Shown piece by piece: positions 1 to 9,860 of a stretch of DNA of 64,000 nt; position 1 is the first letter of the stretch, and each line of letters opens with the position of its first letter. The notes under the pieces are model-generated. The model worked only from the letters and a program-made list of their open reading frames with translations, was not told the DNA's origin and did no database searches. The DNA lies in the NCBI RefSeq assembly GCF_001641265.1, contig NW_020167547.1, positions 62,001 to 126,000 on the forward strand, read 5' to 3'. The stretch comes from Pseudogymnoascus destructans. Its lineage: Eukaryota; Ascomycota; Leotiomycetes; Thelebolales; Thelebolaceae. The position numbers and the translations under genes were made by a program.

Positions 1-597
1 AGTGCCAATCGAAAATCCAGTTTCATCCATGTCATACACGTTGTGTTCTTGTATTCCTAGACGCGCCACAAGGTCCTTGTACGCGTCAAACCACCCCGTT
101 AACACATCTTTTGTAACTCCACTCATTCTTTGTGCTTCGACCCGTCTGCCTAGTTGGATTTGTAAATGCGGATGTCGTTTTATAAACTGTGGGACCCAGT
201 CTTGTCCAAGGGGAAAGTTCAGAATCTCTTTGTGATGAGTGTGTTGGGCATGTTGACTGTTAGGGTGCGACAGTTCGAAAACGCGGCATCGGTTGACACG
301 GATTTCGTCAGCAATATCCCGCAATATACGGTGACTAGGAGCATATCCACTAATTGTTAGCACCTTTATCCACTTTAAAAGTGTCTGCTCTTGCGCTGGC
401 GATAGCAGTTGTTGTTGTTGTCGAGCTTCTCTCCGTGACAGTTTCCCATTAACGCGTTGAAGGACTGTGTCTGGCCGAAGGTGTAAAGCCTTTGCAGCAC
501 TGTACGAAGATTTGTATAATCCGGATTTAACTCCAGCAACAGCTTGTGCCAATAAAACTTCTAGTTCTTTGGCTTTCTGACTACGCTTTCGCACCAT
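1..597 (-). CDS. pogo/Fot1-type transposase, N-terminal part (runs off left edge)
   Basis: The minus-strand frame opens with ATG at 597 and stays open for 199 codons to the window edge. The N-terminal half is basic and helical, as in the CENP-B/psq-type DNA-binding domain of pogo-family transposases. It includes a 'KLSRREARQQQQLLSPAQE' segment and later a 'WVPQFIKRHP' segment typical of the second helix-turn-helix. The end reads 'NVYDMDETGFSIG', the first catalytic Asp block of the DDE_1 domain. No stop codon interrupts it, unlike most transposon relics nearby. The rest of the catalytic domain lies outside the window, so activity cannot be judged. Confidence 0.85.
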   Translation of the reverse strand, partial: MVRKRSQKAKELEVLLAQAVAGVKSGLYKSSYSAAKALHLRPDTVLQRVNGKLSRREARQQQQLLSPAQEQTLLKWIKVLTISGYAPSHRILRDIADEIRVNRCRVFELSHPNSQHAQHTHHKEILNFPLGQDWVPQFIKRHPHLQIQLGRRVEAQRMSGVTKDVLTGWFDAYKDLVARLGIQEHNVYDMDETGFSIGT

Positions 598-1139
598 GTT
601 GGGGGTTTACATTGGTTTGGTGATACTCTTGATGCTCAATATTCCCCACTATCCTGTTTACGCCATTCTCCTGGTTACGCCACGACTTACGTTACTAGGT
701 TCATTTAGCTAGGTTGTAGTATCCTTAACAGCCTAGGTCGTGCCTTGAGATAGCTGTCTTTTTGTCAATTGCCTTTAAGAGCTCGCTAGCATTGAAAAGT
801 CAGAAGGGCCTGACTAGGGTGAGGAATGATATAATCTAGGTGATTTTCCTAGTCTAGGGGCTGGCCCCATGTCAGGATGGTCGGCAGCTAATGGGCTTGT
901 TCTTTGTTTAAGCGGAGACTTCGTCATGTAGTGTTAGTGAGTGCATGTCCTATAAGCTGGTGTAGAAGCATGGTACGCAGGCTGACACAAGCCACCCCGG
1001 CTCTAACGCAGCAGCAGAGGCATTACAGTCAGCATAAGGAACAGATGGCATGTTGACCTAGTTGACAAAATGCTGTTGCTTGCAGCAAGAGGTGTACTCC
1101 TAGTCTAGCGCACCACACTAACAGTCACCCTTTTTAGGG
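598..1139. other. no recognisable gene; eroded repeat sequence
   Basis: This stretch lies between the transposase start and the first recognisable LINE codons. It has frequent stops in all frames and many CTAG words. It may hold the 5' end of the pogo-type element and upstream LINE sequence, but I could not place a terminal repeat. Confidence 0.4.
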
Positions 1140-1631
1140 ACGCTAGCCTCCTCTCTGCTATGGCAGCCCTTAAAGAAGCCAAACTCCATTTCGCTATGCG
1201 CCTCTAGACTATAGAGGCAAGCCACCCTCTCGTCTAGCACATTCAGCCCCCTATGATTAGTAGGGGCAGAGGAGCCGGAACACACCAACGTCCTAAAACC
1301 AAAGTCTAGAGACTAGGACTACTGCAAAGTCTAGAGACTAGGACTACTGCCTAGCATACCTCGGCTACAACTCAACCTACTACACTTCACCACTAGATGT
1401 AGGACAGATCCTATAGGTGGCCAGGACAAGATCACTACGTCAGCCACCTTCAAACAATGGTGGGACCATCTACTACTAACAGATGTCACCATCTTCTCTA
1501 ATGGATCAGAGCAGCACTAAGCAGGCAACAGAAAGGTTGGCTACAGATACGCTATATACTAGAACAGACACTAGATCGCCACAGGGCATGGAGCTATCAA
1601 CCCCTCTTACATGTCTTCGACGCTGAAATTA
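1140..1631 (+). pseudogene. Tad-type LINE ORF2 relic, start of RNase H region
   Basis: Read on the plus strand and ignoring stops, the segment gives LINE ORF2 text such as 'ALKEAKLHFAMRL' and, near 1480-1560, 'DVTIFSNGSEQH' followed by 'GYRYAIY'. This resembles the first RNase H block of fungal Tad-like non-LTR retrotransposons (T-D/N-G-S, then G-Y-A). Several stops are TAG where CAG would fit, as expected after RIP. The reading is cut at 1631, where the LTR of the gypsy element begins. RNase H-like sequence resumes at about 8.4 kb, so the gypsy element probably inserted into this LINE. Confidence 0.6.
1301..1350. repeat. 25-bp tandem duplication
   Basis: Two perfect adjacent copies of a 25-base unit (1301-1325 and 1326-1350) lie inside the decayed LINE. 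Confidence 0.9.
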
Positions 1632-1865
1632 TGTAAAGCGTAAGCCTAAGGTCTCACGGGAGTCCAGGGAACCAGGTCAGGAGGCAGGAAGGTATCGTAT
1701 TCTGTAAGCACAATAGGTCTACGTATACACAGTGACTATTGACTGGAGGCCTTCTTCCGAGGCCTCCAGCCCCTTTTATCCAGGCGCCTTGCGCCCTACT
1801 TTACCGAGCCCTACGGGCCCCACCAAAGGGGCCTCACATGGTGGCACGTGATGGCCTTCCTTACA
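1632..1865 (-). repeat. 3' LTR of gypsy family X
   Basis: A 234-bp LTR bounded by TGTAA...TTACA. The same sequence recurs truncated at 8062-8249 and as a solo LTR split by a copia element (9326-9526 plus 15329-15370). The solo copy has a perfect target duplication, which fixes the LTR ends. Confidence 0.9.
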
Positions 1866-1884
1866 ATTACCCCCCCTCTTGGGA
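1866..1884 (-). other. polypurine tract of gypsy family X
   Basis: Read on the minus strand, CCAAGAGGGGGGGTAAT abuts the TGTAAGG start of the LTR. This is the expected place of the plus-strand primer and fixes the element as minus-oriented with its 3' LTR on the left. The 54.5-kb element has a near-identical tract (AAGGGGGGGATAAT) before its LTR. Confidence 0.75.
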
Positions 1885-2255
1885 GAATTGCCCTCAATTC
1901 CGAGGTTTGCAGGTAGGGCTTGATTACCCTCCTGGCTTGTTTGGACTTTTTGTTTTGCCCCAGGTGGTGGGCTTGTTTGGGTGCGCGCTTGGTGGGCTGG
2001 TCCCGTGACCCCCCTTGTTGTGGGTTGCCGCGGCCACCCCCTTTGTTGTGGGTGTCGCGCCAAACTCCTACTTCCAAACTCCCTATCGAACTTTCTTCCA
2101 CCTTCATCCTGAACATCACCTTACTTCGTTTCGCCCTCGATCTTAGTCCCAACCTTTGATACCGTTGCTTGTTGCTTCAAGGTAATCACTTCCTTTCCAC
2201 CTGGATTGCAGGAGCTTATCGTTACGGATAGATCTCACATTGTCCAACCCTCATC

Positions 2256-2596
2256 ATGGCTCCCAAGCCGAAGGGGAAGGCTCTAGTTGATACGCCTCGC
2301 AAGCGACCAGCGGCCCAGATGTCCGGCTCTCCTGAGTCGCAGGCGCCCGCCACGCCTGTTCCTTCTGGTGTCGCCTCCCCCACATCACGTTCTCGCACTG
2401 TCCGTCCGTATCGCTCGCCTGAAGTCGAGGGTGAAGCTGAGGAGCCCGAGGGCTCCGTCGTTCCTGAGTCTGAGGCTCCAAAGGGTGAGCGCACCGTGCT
2501 TGGGTGGAAGGTTGCTGCCCGCTGTGAGGTTCCCGATTCTGCGGGACGCCTTCGCGCTGGCTCCCGCCCGTGCTGCGTAAAGTGTGCGCACACGTA
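2256..2596 (+). pseudogene. antisense ORF of gypsy element X, truncated by a fusion to the pol end
   Basis: This plus-strand ORF runs tail-to-tail with the minus-strand pol gene. It begins 'MAPKPKGKALVD', continues with a Pro/Glu/Ser-rich low-complexity region, and reaches 'RPCCVKCAHT' (a CxxC pair) before running into reverse-complement pol sequence at about 2597. Frame stays open to 2687 only by passing through antisense pol. The gypsy element at 51.7-54.7 kb has a longer ORF in the same place and orientation, with the same order (basic start, acidic/Ser/Pro region, CxxC motif). I therefore read this as the 5' third of that accessory ORF, its remainder deleted. Function is unknown. Confidence 0.55.
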
Positions 2597-5500
2597 TTAC
2601 AACTTCCCAGGCCAGATGTGCTGTGCCTCAATCAATGGTAGCCCTACGTCATGTTTTGGCACCCATTGGTCGTCTGCAGCTGTATAACCAGCCCATCTAA
2701 TAAGGTACTCCTCTCTCTGGCCCCTGCCTCATTTGATTATCCTGTGGTCTAGGACCGCTTCTACTTGGTATTCTTCCTCACCGTCCACAATTTCTGGGCT
2801 AGGTGGAGGGTTGGGTTCCTCTGTGTTTTTCCAATACCTTTCTAGTAAGGACACGTGGAACACGTTGTGGATCGCCTTATACCTTGGCGGTAGCTTCAAC
2901 TGGTAAGCCTGCTTACCGATGCGCTGGGTGATCTCATACGGGCCAAGCTAGCGGTGCCCAAGCTTCCTACTTGGCTGGGTGGTTCTGATATTCTTGGCCA
3001 AAAGCCATACTTTCTCTCCTACCACGTACTGCATTGGCTTGTGCAGCTTGTTGTAGCCTCGTATTTGGGCTTCCTTTGTCTGTTTCCACGCCTCTTCGAG
3101 CTCCTGTCGCAATTCTAGGATCAGGTTGATGCGATCTTTCGCGACTGGCACTTCCCTTCTGGTGGGGTCGTCCTCGATCCCTTGTCTTAGGTCTATATTG
3201 ATGCCGTATCGGGCCTGGTTTGGCGACATCTGGATGGAATCGTGGAAGGCGTTATTGTAGGTCAATTCTGCGAAGTGGAGGAGTTCCACCTAGTTGTCTT
3301 GGTGCTGATTACAGTGGATCTGCAAGTAGGCTTCGATATTCTGATTCTGCCTCTCGGTCTGGCCATCGGATTGAGGGTGGAAAGCGGTCGATAGGTTACG
3401 CCTTACTTTGAGGTGAAAACAGAACGCTGACCAGAAGTGACAGGTGAACACACTCCCTCAATCCGTGATTATTTCGGCTTGGATTCCAAAGTCCTTTACC
3501 CAGAACGCAAGGAAGAGGCGCAACAGCTCTGGGGCCGTGATGGTTTTCCTACAGGGTATATATTTGGACACCTTAGTATAACGATCAACAATCACAAGGA
3601 TGGAGTCTGAAGCCTTGCCTTGATCCGCCCCTACGCTTGGGGGCAGATCCGTGATAAAGTCCATACTTATGGATTCAAATGGTTTCGAGGGCATTCTTAA
3701 GGCCTGCATTTCGCCATATGGCCTATGCCGCACGGGCTTGATGAGCTGGCATCTATCGCAGCCCCGTACGTACTCCCTGGTTTCCTCGCTGAGGCCAGGC
3801 CAGTAGTATTTGCGTTGGATCAACTCTTGGGTTTTCTTATATCCAAAATGCCCGGCTAGTGGGTCGTCATGGCAAATCTTGAAAATTTCCATCCGCACTG
3901 CCTGGTTGGGAGGTACATATACCGCTCCCTTGAAGCGTAGGATGCCTGCATCGTCTACTCTCCAATCTGAAGAGCCATTTGCTCGCGCCAACCCAATATC
4001 CTTGGCCCTTTTAACAGCTAACTCGTCAGTCGCCTGGAGGGTTTTGATCAAGTCTATTAGGGGTTCAGACGCAGCACTATAGGCGCTCTCTCCCTTGGCT
4101 ACAGCAGCTACTGCAACCCGAGGGACAACGAGACCTGGACTCTTGGTGTCCTTACTATGGTCATCGCCCAGTCTTACGCTGCTAGCGTTTGCCTTCCTAC
4201 GCTGTAGGTTAGGTTCTCCTATCTGAAAGCCTTCTTGGCTTGTTATCGTCCGACTTATCTGCGGGATACCTCCTGCCTGCATGGCTTCTCGGAGCTTGTT
4301 CTTAAGGGTCGGTAGCATCACATTCTGGCTACCCTTTTCACCCTCATAGTCTGGTCTCCTAGATGGACCGTCTGCTGGGTTTGTTTTTCCCGCTCGATAG
4401 GAGATGTGGAAATCATAGGCTGATAACGCCTGCGCCCACCGCGCTTGCCTCCTTGTGAGGGCGGTGGTTTCCATAAAATACTTCAGATTGTTGTGATCTG
4501 TTAGGACCTCAATTGGGTACTGGCTTCCTTCGAGGTAGTGTCTCCACTGCTCTAAGGACTTCACGATCGCCAGGAGTTCCTGGTTGTGGACTTCATAGTT
4601 CAGCTCTGCTGGATCTAGCTTTTTGCTGAAAAAGGCAACTGGGTGCCATTCGCCCTTCTCTTCTGGCTTCGTTCCTTCCACTAATTGGGACAGGTTCGCA
4701 GCGAGCACAAAGCCTGACGAGTCCGTCTCGAGCCTGATTCTACGGCATGGGTCGAAATGGACCAGTGTGGGGGCTGTAGTGAAGGCCTTCTTCAACTGGC
4801 CGAAGGCGCTTTGCTGTTCCTCCCCCCACACGAACGGGCCTGTCTGCTTGCCTGCCTTTGCCCCTTTCATAAGGCCTGTCATTGGGGCCACCACGGAGGA
4901 GTATTGCTTAACAAAGCGCCGGTAAAAGTTGGCAAAGCCGAGGAACACCTGGACCTTTCGATGGGTCCTAGGTATTGGCCAATCGGCGATTGCAGCAACC
5001 CGGTCGCTTTCCATAGCCACCCCTTCCGTCGTGACAATATACCCAAGGAAGCTTACCTTCTTGGCATTGAACTCGCACTTTGAGAGCTTCACGTATAGGT
5101 TCGCCTCGCATAGGCGTCCTAGGACCTCTCGTACGTGGTCAGCGTGTTCCTCCTCCTTCTGGGAGTAGATGAGGATATCATCAAGGTATACGACACATAT
5201 GGTGTCAACCAACCCTTGTAGGGTCTCATTCATGTACGCTTGGAACGTTGCAGGTGCGTTAGCCAATCCAAAAGGCATCACCCTGTACTCGAAGTGTCCG
5301 TATCGAGTACGGAACGCTGTCTTCCACTCGTCGCCTGGGCGAATACGGATGCGGTGGTAGGCGTTCCTAATATCAAGCTTTGTGAAGCACCTCGACCCTT
5401 GGAGCCGATCCAAGGTCTCCATGATCAGTGGCAGCGGGTGTCGATTCTTCACGGTAATCTTATTCAAGCCTCTGTAGTCTACGCAGAGGTGTAGGCTTCC

Positions 5501-6150
5501 GTCCTTCTTCTGAATGAATAGGATGGGCGCGCCTGCAGGGCTTATGCTCCTTCGGATCCAACCCTTCTTCTCGCTCTCGTCGAGGTATTTACGGAGCGTG
5601 GCCAGCTCCGTTTCCGATAGGTTATATACTGGCCCATACGGTGGTTCCTGGGGCCCAGTATCGATGGCATGGGTTTTCCTTCCCAGCTCTGGCAGTTCTT
5701 CTGCCTTTTCCTCTGAGAAGACGTCGATATAGTCCTCATATTCCTTCGGGCATTGGGTAGGCACGCTATCGTCTGTGTTTAATGCCAAGACGAAGGCAGT
5801 ATTACCTTCCTCCCATTCTTCAATATCCGCCACCTCGGCTCTCGCAATATCGAAGGGCTGGCGCCAGGTCTGTTTGCGCCAGTCGATCTGGGGGTTGACC
5901 TGCGTCATCCAATCCATCCCAAGGATGACGTCTACTCCTGGGGTGTCCATGGAAAGAAGGGTCTGGGCGACCACGCATTCCCTTTGAAAGTGGTCCCTAG
6001 CTCGGACCTGGGTGGTGGCCGCTCCATATATCACAACCTCTTTTCCATCGACTGCCCTTGCCCGTGGCGGTGCCCTATCCCGGCACTCCAAATCCTTCTC
6101 TTTGGCAAACAGAGGGTGGATGGTGGACGCGTCAGATCCTGAGTCGAGGA
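2597..6150 (-). pseudogene. gypsy pol polyprotein (PR-RT-RNH-IN-chromodomain), broken
   Basis: In order on the minus strand: aspartic protease with 'LLDSGSDAST' near 6150; RT with 'LDIRNAYHRIRI' and 'VVYLDDILIYS'; RNase H ('LETDSSGFVLAAN'); the integrase zinc-binding HHCC ('CHDDPLAGHFGYKKTQEL' to 'GCDRCQ') and 'SMDFITDLPP'. The long frame ends at 3458 with TGA after 'AEIITD', where related enzymes have Arg (CGA), so a C-to-T change is likely. Integrase resumes to 2948 in 'MELLHFAELTYNNAF'. The minus strand then encodes a chromodomain ('EYQVEAVLDHRII', 'EEYLIRWAGYTAADDQW') with one TGA, and the natural stop is at 2597. The chromodomain places it among chromoviruses. Confidence 0.85.
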
Positions 6151-6243
6151 GGGCTCTTGCCTTGTGCCATCCGGGCCTACCTGCACCTCTACCTCAATCT
6201 CCAATCGACGCTGCGCCGTAGGCTTCTGGGATTCTGCTGGGAG

Positions 6244-7410
6244 TCACTCCCTCTTGGGGGTGTAGGCGTCCAATTTCCTCACCCCTGGGCCTGTGTGTTG
6301 GCGTGGGCCTCGACATTCCTTCGCGAGGTGGCCCGCCTTGCCACAGTTATAACAATTGATTCCGCTAGGGATTGGCCTAGCGTCCCTACTGTGGGTAGGG
6401 GCCTGTCCTCTCGCCGGCCGCTGGTCTTGTGGGCGGTGTCTATTCCAGAAGGGTGTTCTTTCTCCTTGGGCCGAGGACTGGGGAGCCCTGTGGCTGCCAG
6501 AGTTGCCCTTTCGGAATGGAAAGCTGCCCTGGGAGGTATTCCTTCCTTCCCTTGAGTTGGACTTGTCAACGGTAGGAGTTCTCTCTGTTACCCACTGGTT
6601 TGTCATTTCTAACATCGCCAGGATATTAACGATAGCGTCCCTGTGGGTAGAGAAACGCTCTGCGTACCCTCCTTCAAGGAGCCGCTGCCTCATCTCTGGG
6701 TGAATCTTCGTCAGAAGGTGGACAGTCTTCTGCGATTCAGTATACGGTTCCATCTCGCGTTCGAGGTCCTCAAGGTAGGCCACGAACTTGCGGATGCTCT
6801 GCCCTTTCCGTTGTAGGGCGACGTTATACTTCAAGGCCGCGATGTGTTGTCGGTTGGCTGGGTCGACATGGAGGTCCCGAAGAAACTCTTCGAACCCAGC
6901 GATATCCAAGGGATCTATGTATCCTTCTCCTTGGGTTGCACACTGGTTATCCCATTCCTTCATAGGGTGTCCTTCCAAGTATTGGGCAGCGAAGGCCACC
7001 TTAGATTGCTCGGTTGGAAAAACCCTTGGTTGGTATCGGAAGATAGCGCGGATCGAGGCCATGAACTCGTTGAGCTCTCGGATGGATTCGCCCTTATATA
7101 CCTTAGGTTCCTTGACCCTTCCTATTGGCCTCTGGGCTGGTGTGACCTCCATTGATACGGTAGAGGCGGTCTCTGCCTCCTCCTCTTGTTGGGGTCCTTC
7201 CCCGTCCTTGATATCTTGGTGTCGCCTTTTCCGACGGTTCTCTTCCTGAATCTGGGCTTGCTTCTTCGCGAAGTCCCGTACCGCCTCAGGGTAGGCGTTG
7301 TAGTCGTCGCCGTGCGTTCTTCGGAAAAGCTCTAGGGCTTCCTCCATCGTGTTGATGTAGGCCCTCTCTTCGTCCATCCGCTTCCGAAGGTCTGCCAGCT
7401 TCGAGGCCAT
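6244..7410 (-). CDS. gypsy gag polyprotein
   Basis: An intact 388-residue ORF. The N-terminal region is a charged coiled coil ('LADLRKRMDEERAYINTMEE'). A Retrotrans_gag-type capsid core follows around residues 110-260 ('FAAQYLEGHPMKEWDNQC'). The C-terminal part is basic and ends in a CCHC zinc knuckle 'CYNCGKAGHLAKEC' near residue 360. Pol lies immediately downstream in a different frame, as in frameshift-expressed gypsy elements. The start ATG at 7410 is only 33 bases from the TSD of the solo LTR that split the leader. It is the only long gypsy ORF here without internal damage. Confidence 0.85.
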   Translation of the reverse strand: MASKLADLRKRMDEERAYINTMEEALELFRRTHGDDYNAYPEAVRDFAKKQAQIQEENRRKRRHQDIKDGEGPQQEEEAETASTVSMEVTPAQRPIGRVKEPKVYKGESIRELNEFMASIRAIFRYQPRVFPTEQSKVAFAAQYLEGHPMKEWDNQCATQGEGYIDPLDIAGFEEFLRDLHVDPANRQHIAALKYNVALQRKGQSIRKFVAYLEDLEREMEPYTESQKTVHLLTKIHPEMRQRLLEGGYAERFSTHRDAIVNILAMLEMTNQWVTERTPTVDKSNSREGRNTSQGSFPFRKGNSGSHRAPQSSAQGERTPFWNRHRPQDQRPARGQAPTHSRDARPIPSGINCYNCGKAGHLAKECRGPRQHTGPGVRKLDAYTPKRE

Positions 7411-7447
7411 GCTCTCGTCCTGGCCTGCCGTCGAATGGCTAGCTTCT

Positions 7448-7921
7448 TGTTACGACGGAACAAGAAGGCTGGCCAACTACAGGACAGGAAGGAGGGAGGT
7501 CGCATGAGACCGGCCCTGGTACCTGGAGGGGCAGCGGGGAATAGTAGTTCCGAAAGTATCACGTGACGGACTCGCAGGATGATGAGAAGAGTCCTAAGAG
7601 TCCAGGACTCCGAGGACTCGAGTGAGTTCCCAGGAGTCCACTAGGCACGTGACGGACTCGCAGGATGAGAGAAGAGTCCTAAGAGTCCAGGACTCCGAGG
7701 ACTCGAGTGAGTTCCCAAGAGTCCACTAGGCACGACGCCACTATATAAGTAGATAGTATTTCCTTAGATAGGAGCTTCGTGCTCAACTCAATACAGTATT
7801 TGTTATATACTAGTAACGTGTTACTTGAAGCCTTTGTGTCTGATCCCCTGCCTCCTCTGATAAGTAAACCTTTACGCAAGAGAACCTCTGTGTCTTCTAT
7901 CGTTTAGAAGTCAGCGTTACA
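7448..7921. repeat. solo LTR, family Y, inside the gypsy leader
   Basis: A 474-bp sequence beginning TGTTACG and ending CGTTACA, flanked by a perfect 5-bp duplication CTTCT (7443-7447 and 7922-7926). Although it abuts gag and looks like the element's own 5' LTR, the duplication and the true LTR at 8062 show it is an independent insertion. A related copy in opposite orientation is at 26510-26906. A TATA-like CTATATAAG lies at about 7741-7750. Confidence 0.85.
7561..7731. repeat. 86/85-bp tandem duplication inside solo LTR Y
   Basis: Units 7561-7646 and 7647-7731 are almost identical, each starting ACGTGACGGACTCGCAGGAT. The homologous LTR at 26510-26906 does not contain this unit. Such U3 duplications often carry promoter or enhancer sites. 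Confidence 0.85.
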
Positions 7922-8061
7922 CTTCTACGGACGTAGTTCTTGGAGCTGGCTCAGTGGCGTCAGTTGCTGGCGTTGCTCCTCCAGAAGTCGCACGCGTAAT
8001 CCTTCTTTCCATACTCGCCATCCTGACCCAGTAGGCTGGATATGGGTGCAGTCAATAGAAT

Positions 8062-8249
8062 TGTAAAGCGTAAGCCTAAGGTCTCATGGGAGTCCAGGGA
8101 ACCAGGTCAGGAGGCAGGAAGGTATCATATTCTGTAAGCACAATAGGTCTACGTATACACAGCGACTATTGACTGGAGGCCTTCTTCTGAGGCCTCCAGC
8201 CCCTTTTATCCAGGCGCCTTGCGCCCTACTTTACCGAGCCCTAAGGGCC
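8062..8249 (-). repeat. 5' LTR of gypsy family X, outer end missing
   Basis: Aligns to 1632-1819 of the left LTR with about five mismatches, then stops matching after the GGGCC word. Its inner end (TGTAAAGCG, 8062) faces the element leader. Confidence 0.8.
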
Positions 8250-8654
8250 TGTAGCACACCCTCCGCCTCCCCCTAGACATTAGACACAGCTGCCTCTAGC
8301 TATATATTAACAGCACCTAAGTTATATTGTGTCTCTAGGGAGAAGCATCCTTTTCCTCCTAGTGGGCCTTTCTCACCTGCTAGGAAGCTATGCAAGTCTT
8401 CGACATCAAAACCTGCTAGTAGACACACTAGGATCGAAGGCAACGAAGCAGTAGACCAACTCACAGACCTTAGGGCTACAGCTCCCCTGCTAGCAGACTC
8501 CGACAAAGCCTCATAGACTACAGTTAGCGGCATCCACTCTATATTCAGGACACTCTCAAATAAGCCTAGCTCTCTTAGTGGACATTGTAAGGATGCCTTC
8601 TCGTCTCTCATTCTAGGGAGTAGATTCTGGGTAGCTGGAGCGTCACGTGTGATC
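8250..8654 (+). pseudogene. LINE relic, end of RNase H region
   Basis: Around 8420-8500 the plus strand reads 'SRHTRIEGNEAVDQLTDL', matching the last RNase H block of Tad-like LINEs (PGHxxIxGNExAD). Neighbouring sequence is too decayed to read. It is most simply the continuation of the LINE segment at 1140-1631, displaced by the gypsy insertion, though some intervening codons appear lost. Confidence 0.5.
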
Positions 8655-8842
8655 ATTTGGGTGGGCTAACCGAGTCGGAACAGAGTCGGATGGGTTTCGG
8701 TACTTGACAGAATCTACTCACGGGGTTCCCCGATCATCTTTTTTGTATCCTTCGTAGTAGACCTATAGGATAGCATCTGTTTAGCCTCCGACTGGCACTC
8801 TCATATGCTATTACTGTGAGCTGGGTGCCCTGCGTCCTTACA
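8655..8842 (-). repeat. LTR family W, truncated copy
   Basis: Reverse-complement match to the first part of the 372-bp LTRs at 25819-26190 and 40102-40473, ending at the TTACA boundary at 8842. It is more diverged than the other copies and lacks the far end. Confidence 0.7.
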
Positions 8843-9325
8843 GACATAGCATAGCGCCAAACTCTCCCACTAGTACAAGAAATGGAACCTTAGCTATGAG
8901 GTTAAGCCACTGCTAGAACTCGACCTCCCTAGAGCCACACTAGACATTCCGTGGAGTTCCCACTCCTAAGCAAAGCAACTACCTACACTACACACCACAC
9001 TTGCAGTGGCTAATAACATTAGACCAACCTCCCCTTTCTCGAGAACCTCCGAGGCACAGCCTCTACTAGCAAACCTGACACCATCCCAACTAGTGGGGAA
9101 GGCGCTTAATCAACGGGCCTTACAGCTACGCAAACATGCAAGAACTGCTCTCTAAGGTCATACTCTATACATAAACCCATAGCTTATGTAACAGGTGCCG
9201 CCGTTACAGTACATGTGGTATATAAAGCGTGTTACGCGTATTCCGGGCGAGCCGGAATACTGTAGTCTTTTTGGCTCAGTGGGATGTAGCGCGAGCGTAA
9301 CCGTAAATCGTTACAGCTTAGCACG
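8843..9325. other. decayed repeat sequence, no gene
   Basis: No coding potential seen. At 9255-9315 it contains a 61-bp segment that recurs at 15478-15538, on the other side of the nested copia/LTR insertion, ending in TTACA like an LTR edge. Confidence 0.5.
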
Positions 9326-9526
9326 TGTAAGAATCGTAAGCCTAAGGGTCTCACGGGAGTCCAGGGAACCAGGTCAGGAGGCAGGAAGGTATCGTATTCT
9401 GTAAGCACAATAGGTCTACGTAGATACATCGACATTGACTGGAGGCCTTCTTCCGAGGCCTCCAACCCCTTTTATCTATGCACCTTGTGCCCTATTTTAC
9501 TGAGCCCTATGGGCCGCTTATGAAAG

Positions 9527-9860
9527 TGTTGGTGGAAGGCCCGAAATATCGCGACCGCGCGCAAATCGTGCGGTGTGTTTGGTGACCGGACCTTTGGGCT
9601 TTTGCGCAACGGGCAGGAAAACTCGACAATAGACTACAGTATATAGAATGAATAGATCAATTGAATTACTACACTACCTATGGAGCCTACGTATTATTTA
9701 TGTCTTTTCGGAGGGCCTACCCAAATGCCCTGAGTAACAGAAGGGTTTGGGCCTGAAACCCAATGCGCCGGAGTTCCGAGGCAATCTGCTCACGCCAAGC
9801 GCCAATCGGGGAGCCCGACGATTGCACTGGGGAAAAGCTCCCATTCTCTTTCCCTCAACA
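9527..9860 (-). repeat. copia 3' LTR
   Basis: 334 bp, TGTTG...CAACA. It differs from the partner LTR by a single G/A in the GACCTTTGGGC word. Confidence 0.95.

Larger units (their letters stand above)
1632..8249 (-). mobile_element. Ty3/gypsy chromovirus element (family X), minus orientation
   Basis: Order on the minus strand: truncated 5' LTR (8062-8249), leader with a foreign solo LTR (7448-7921), gag (7410-6244), pol (protease, RT, RNase H, integrase, chromodomain; about 6150-2597), an oppositely oriented ORF (2256-2596), a polypurine tract next to 1866, and the 3' LTR (1632-1865). The two LTRs differ at about five positions over 188 aligned bases, mostly C/T changes, so the insertion is not recent. 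The right LTR lacks its outer ~46 bp, so the target duplication cannot be verified. Flanks on both sides look like one LINE, which suggests the target. Confidence 0.8.

Noticed and set aside
2222..2631. Minus-strand ORFs of about 125 codons opposite the antisense ORF
   Set aside because: Shadows in GC-rich sequence; the pol frame ends at 2597 and the minus ORFs show no domain.
7448..7921. Initial reading as the 5' LTR of gypsy element X
   Set aside because: It has its own CTTCT target duplication, and the true LTR family (1632-1865) recurs at 8062.
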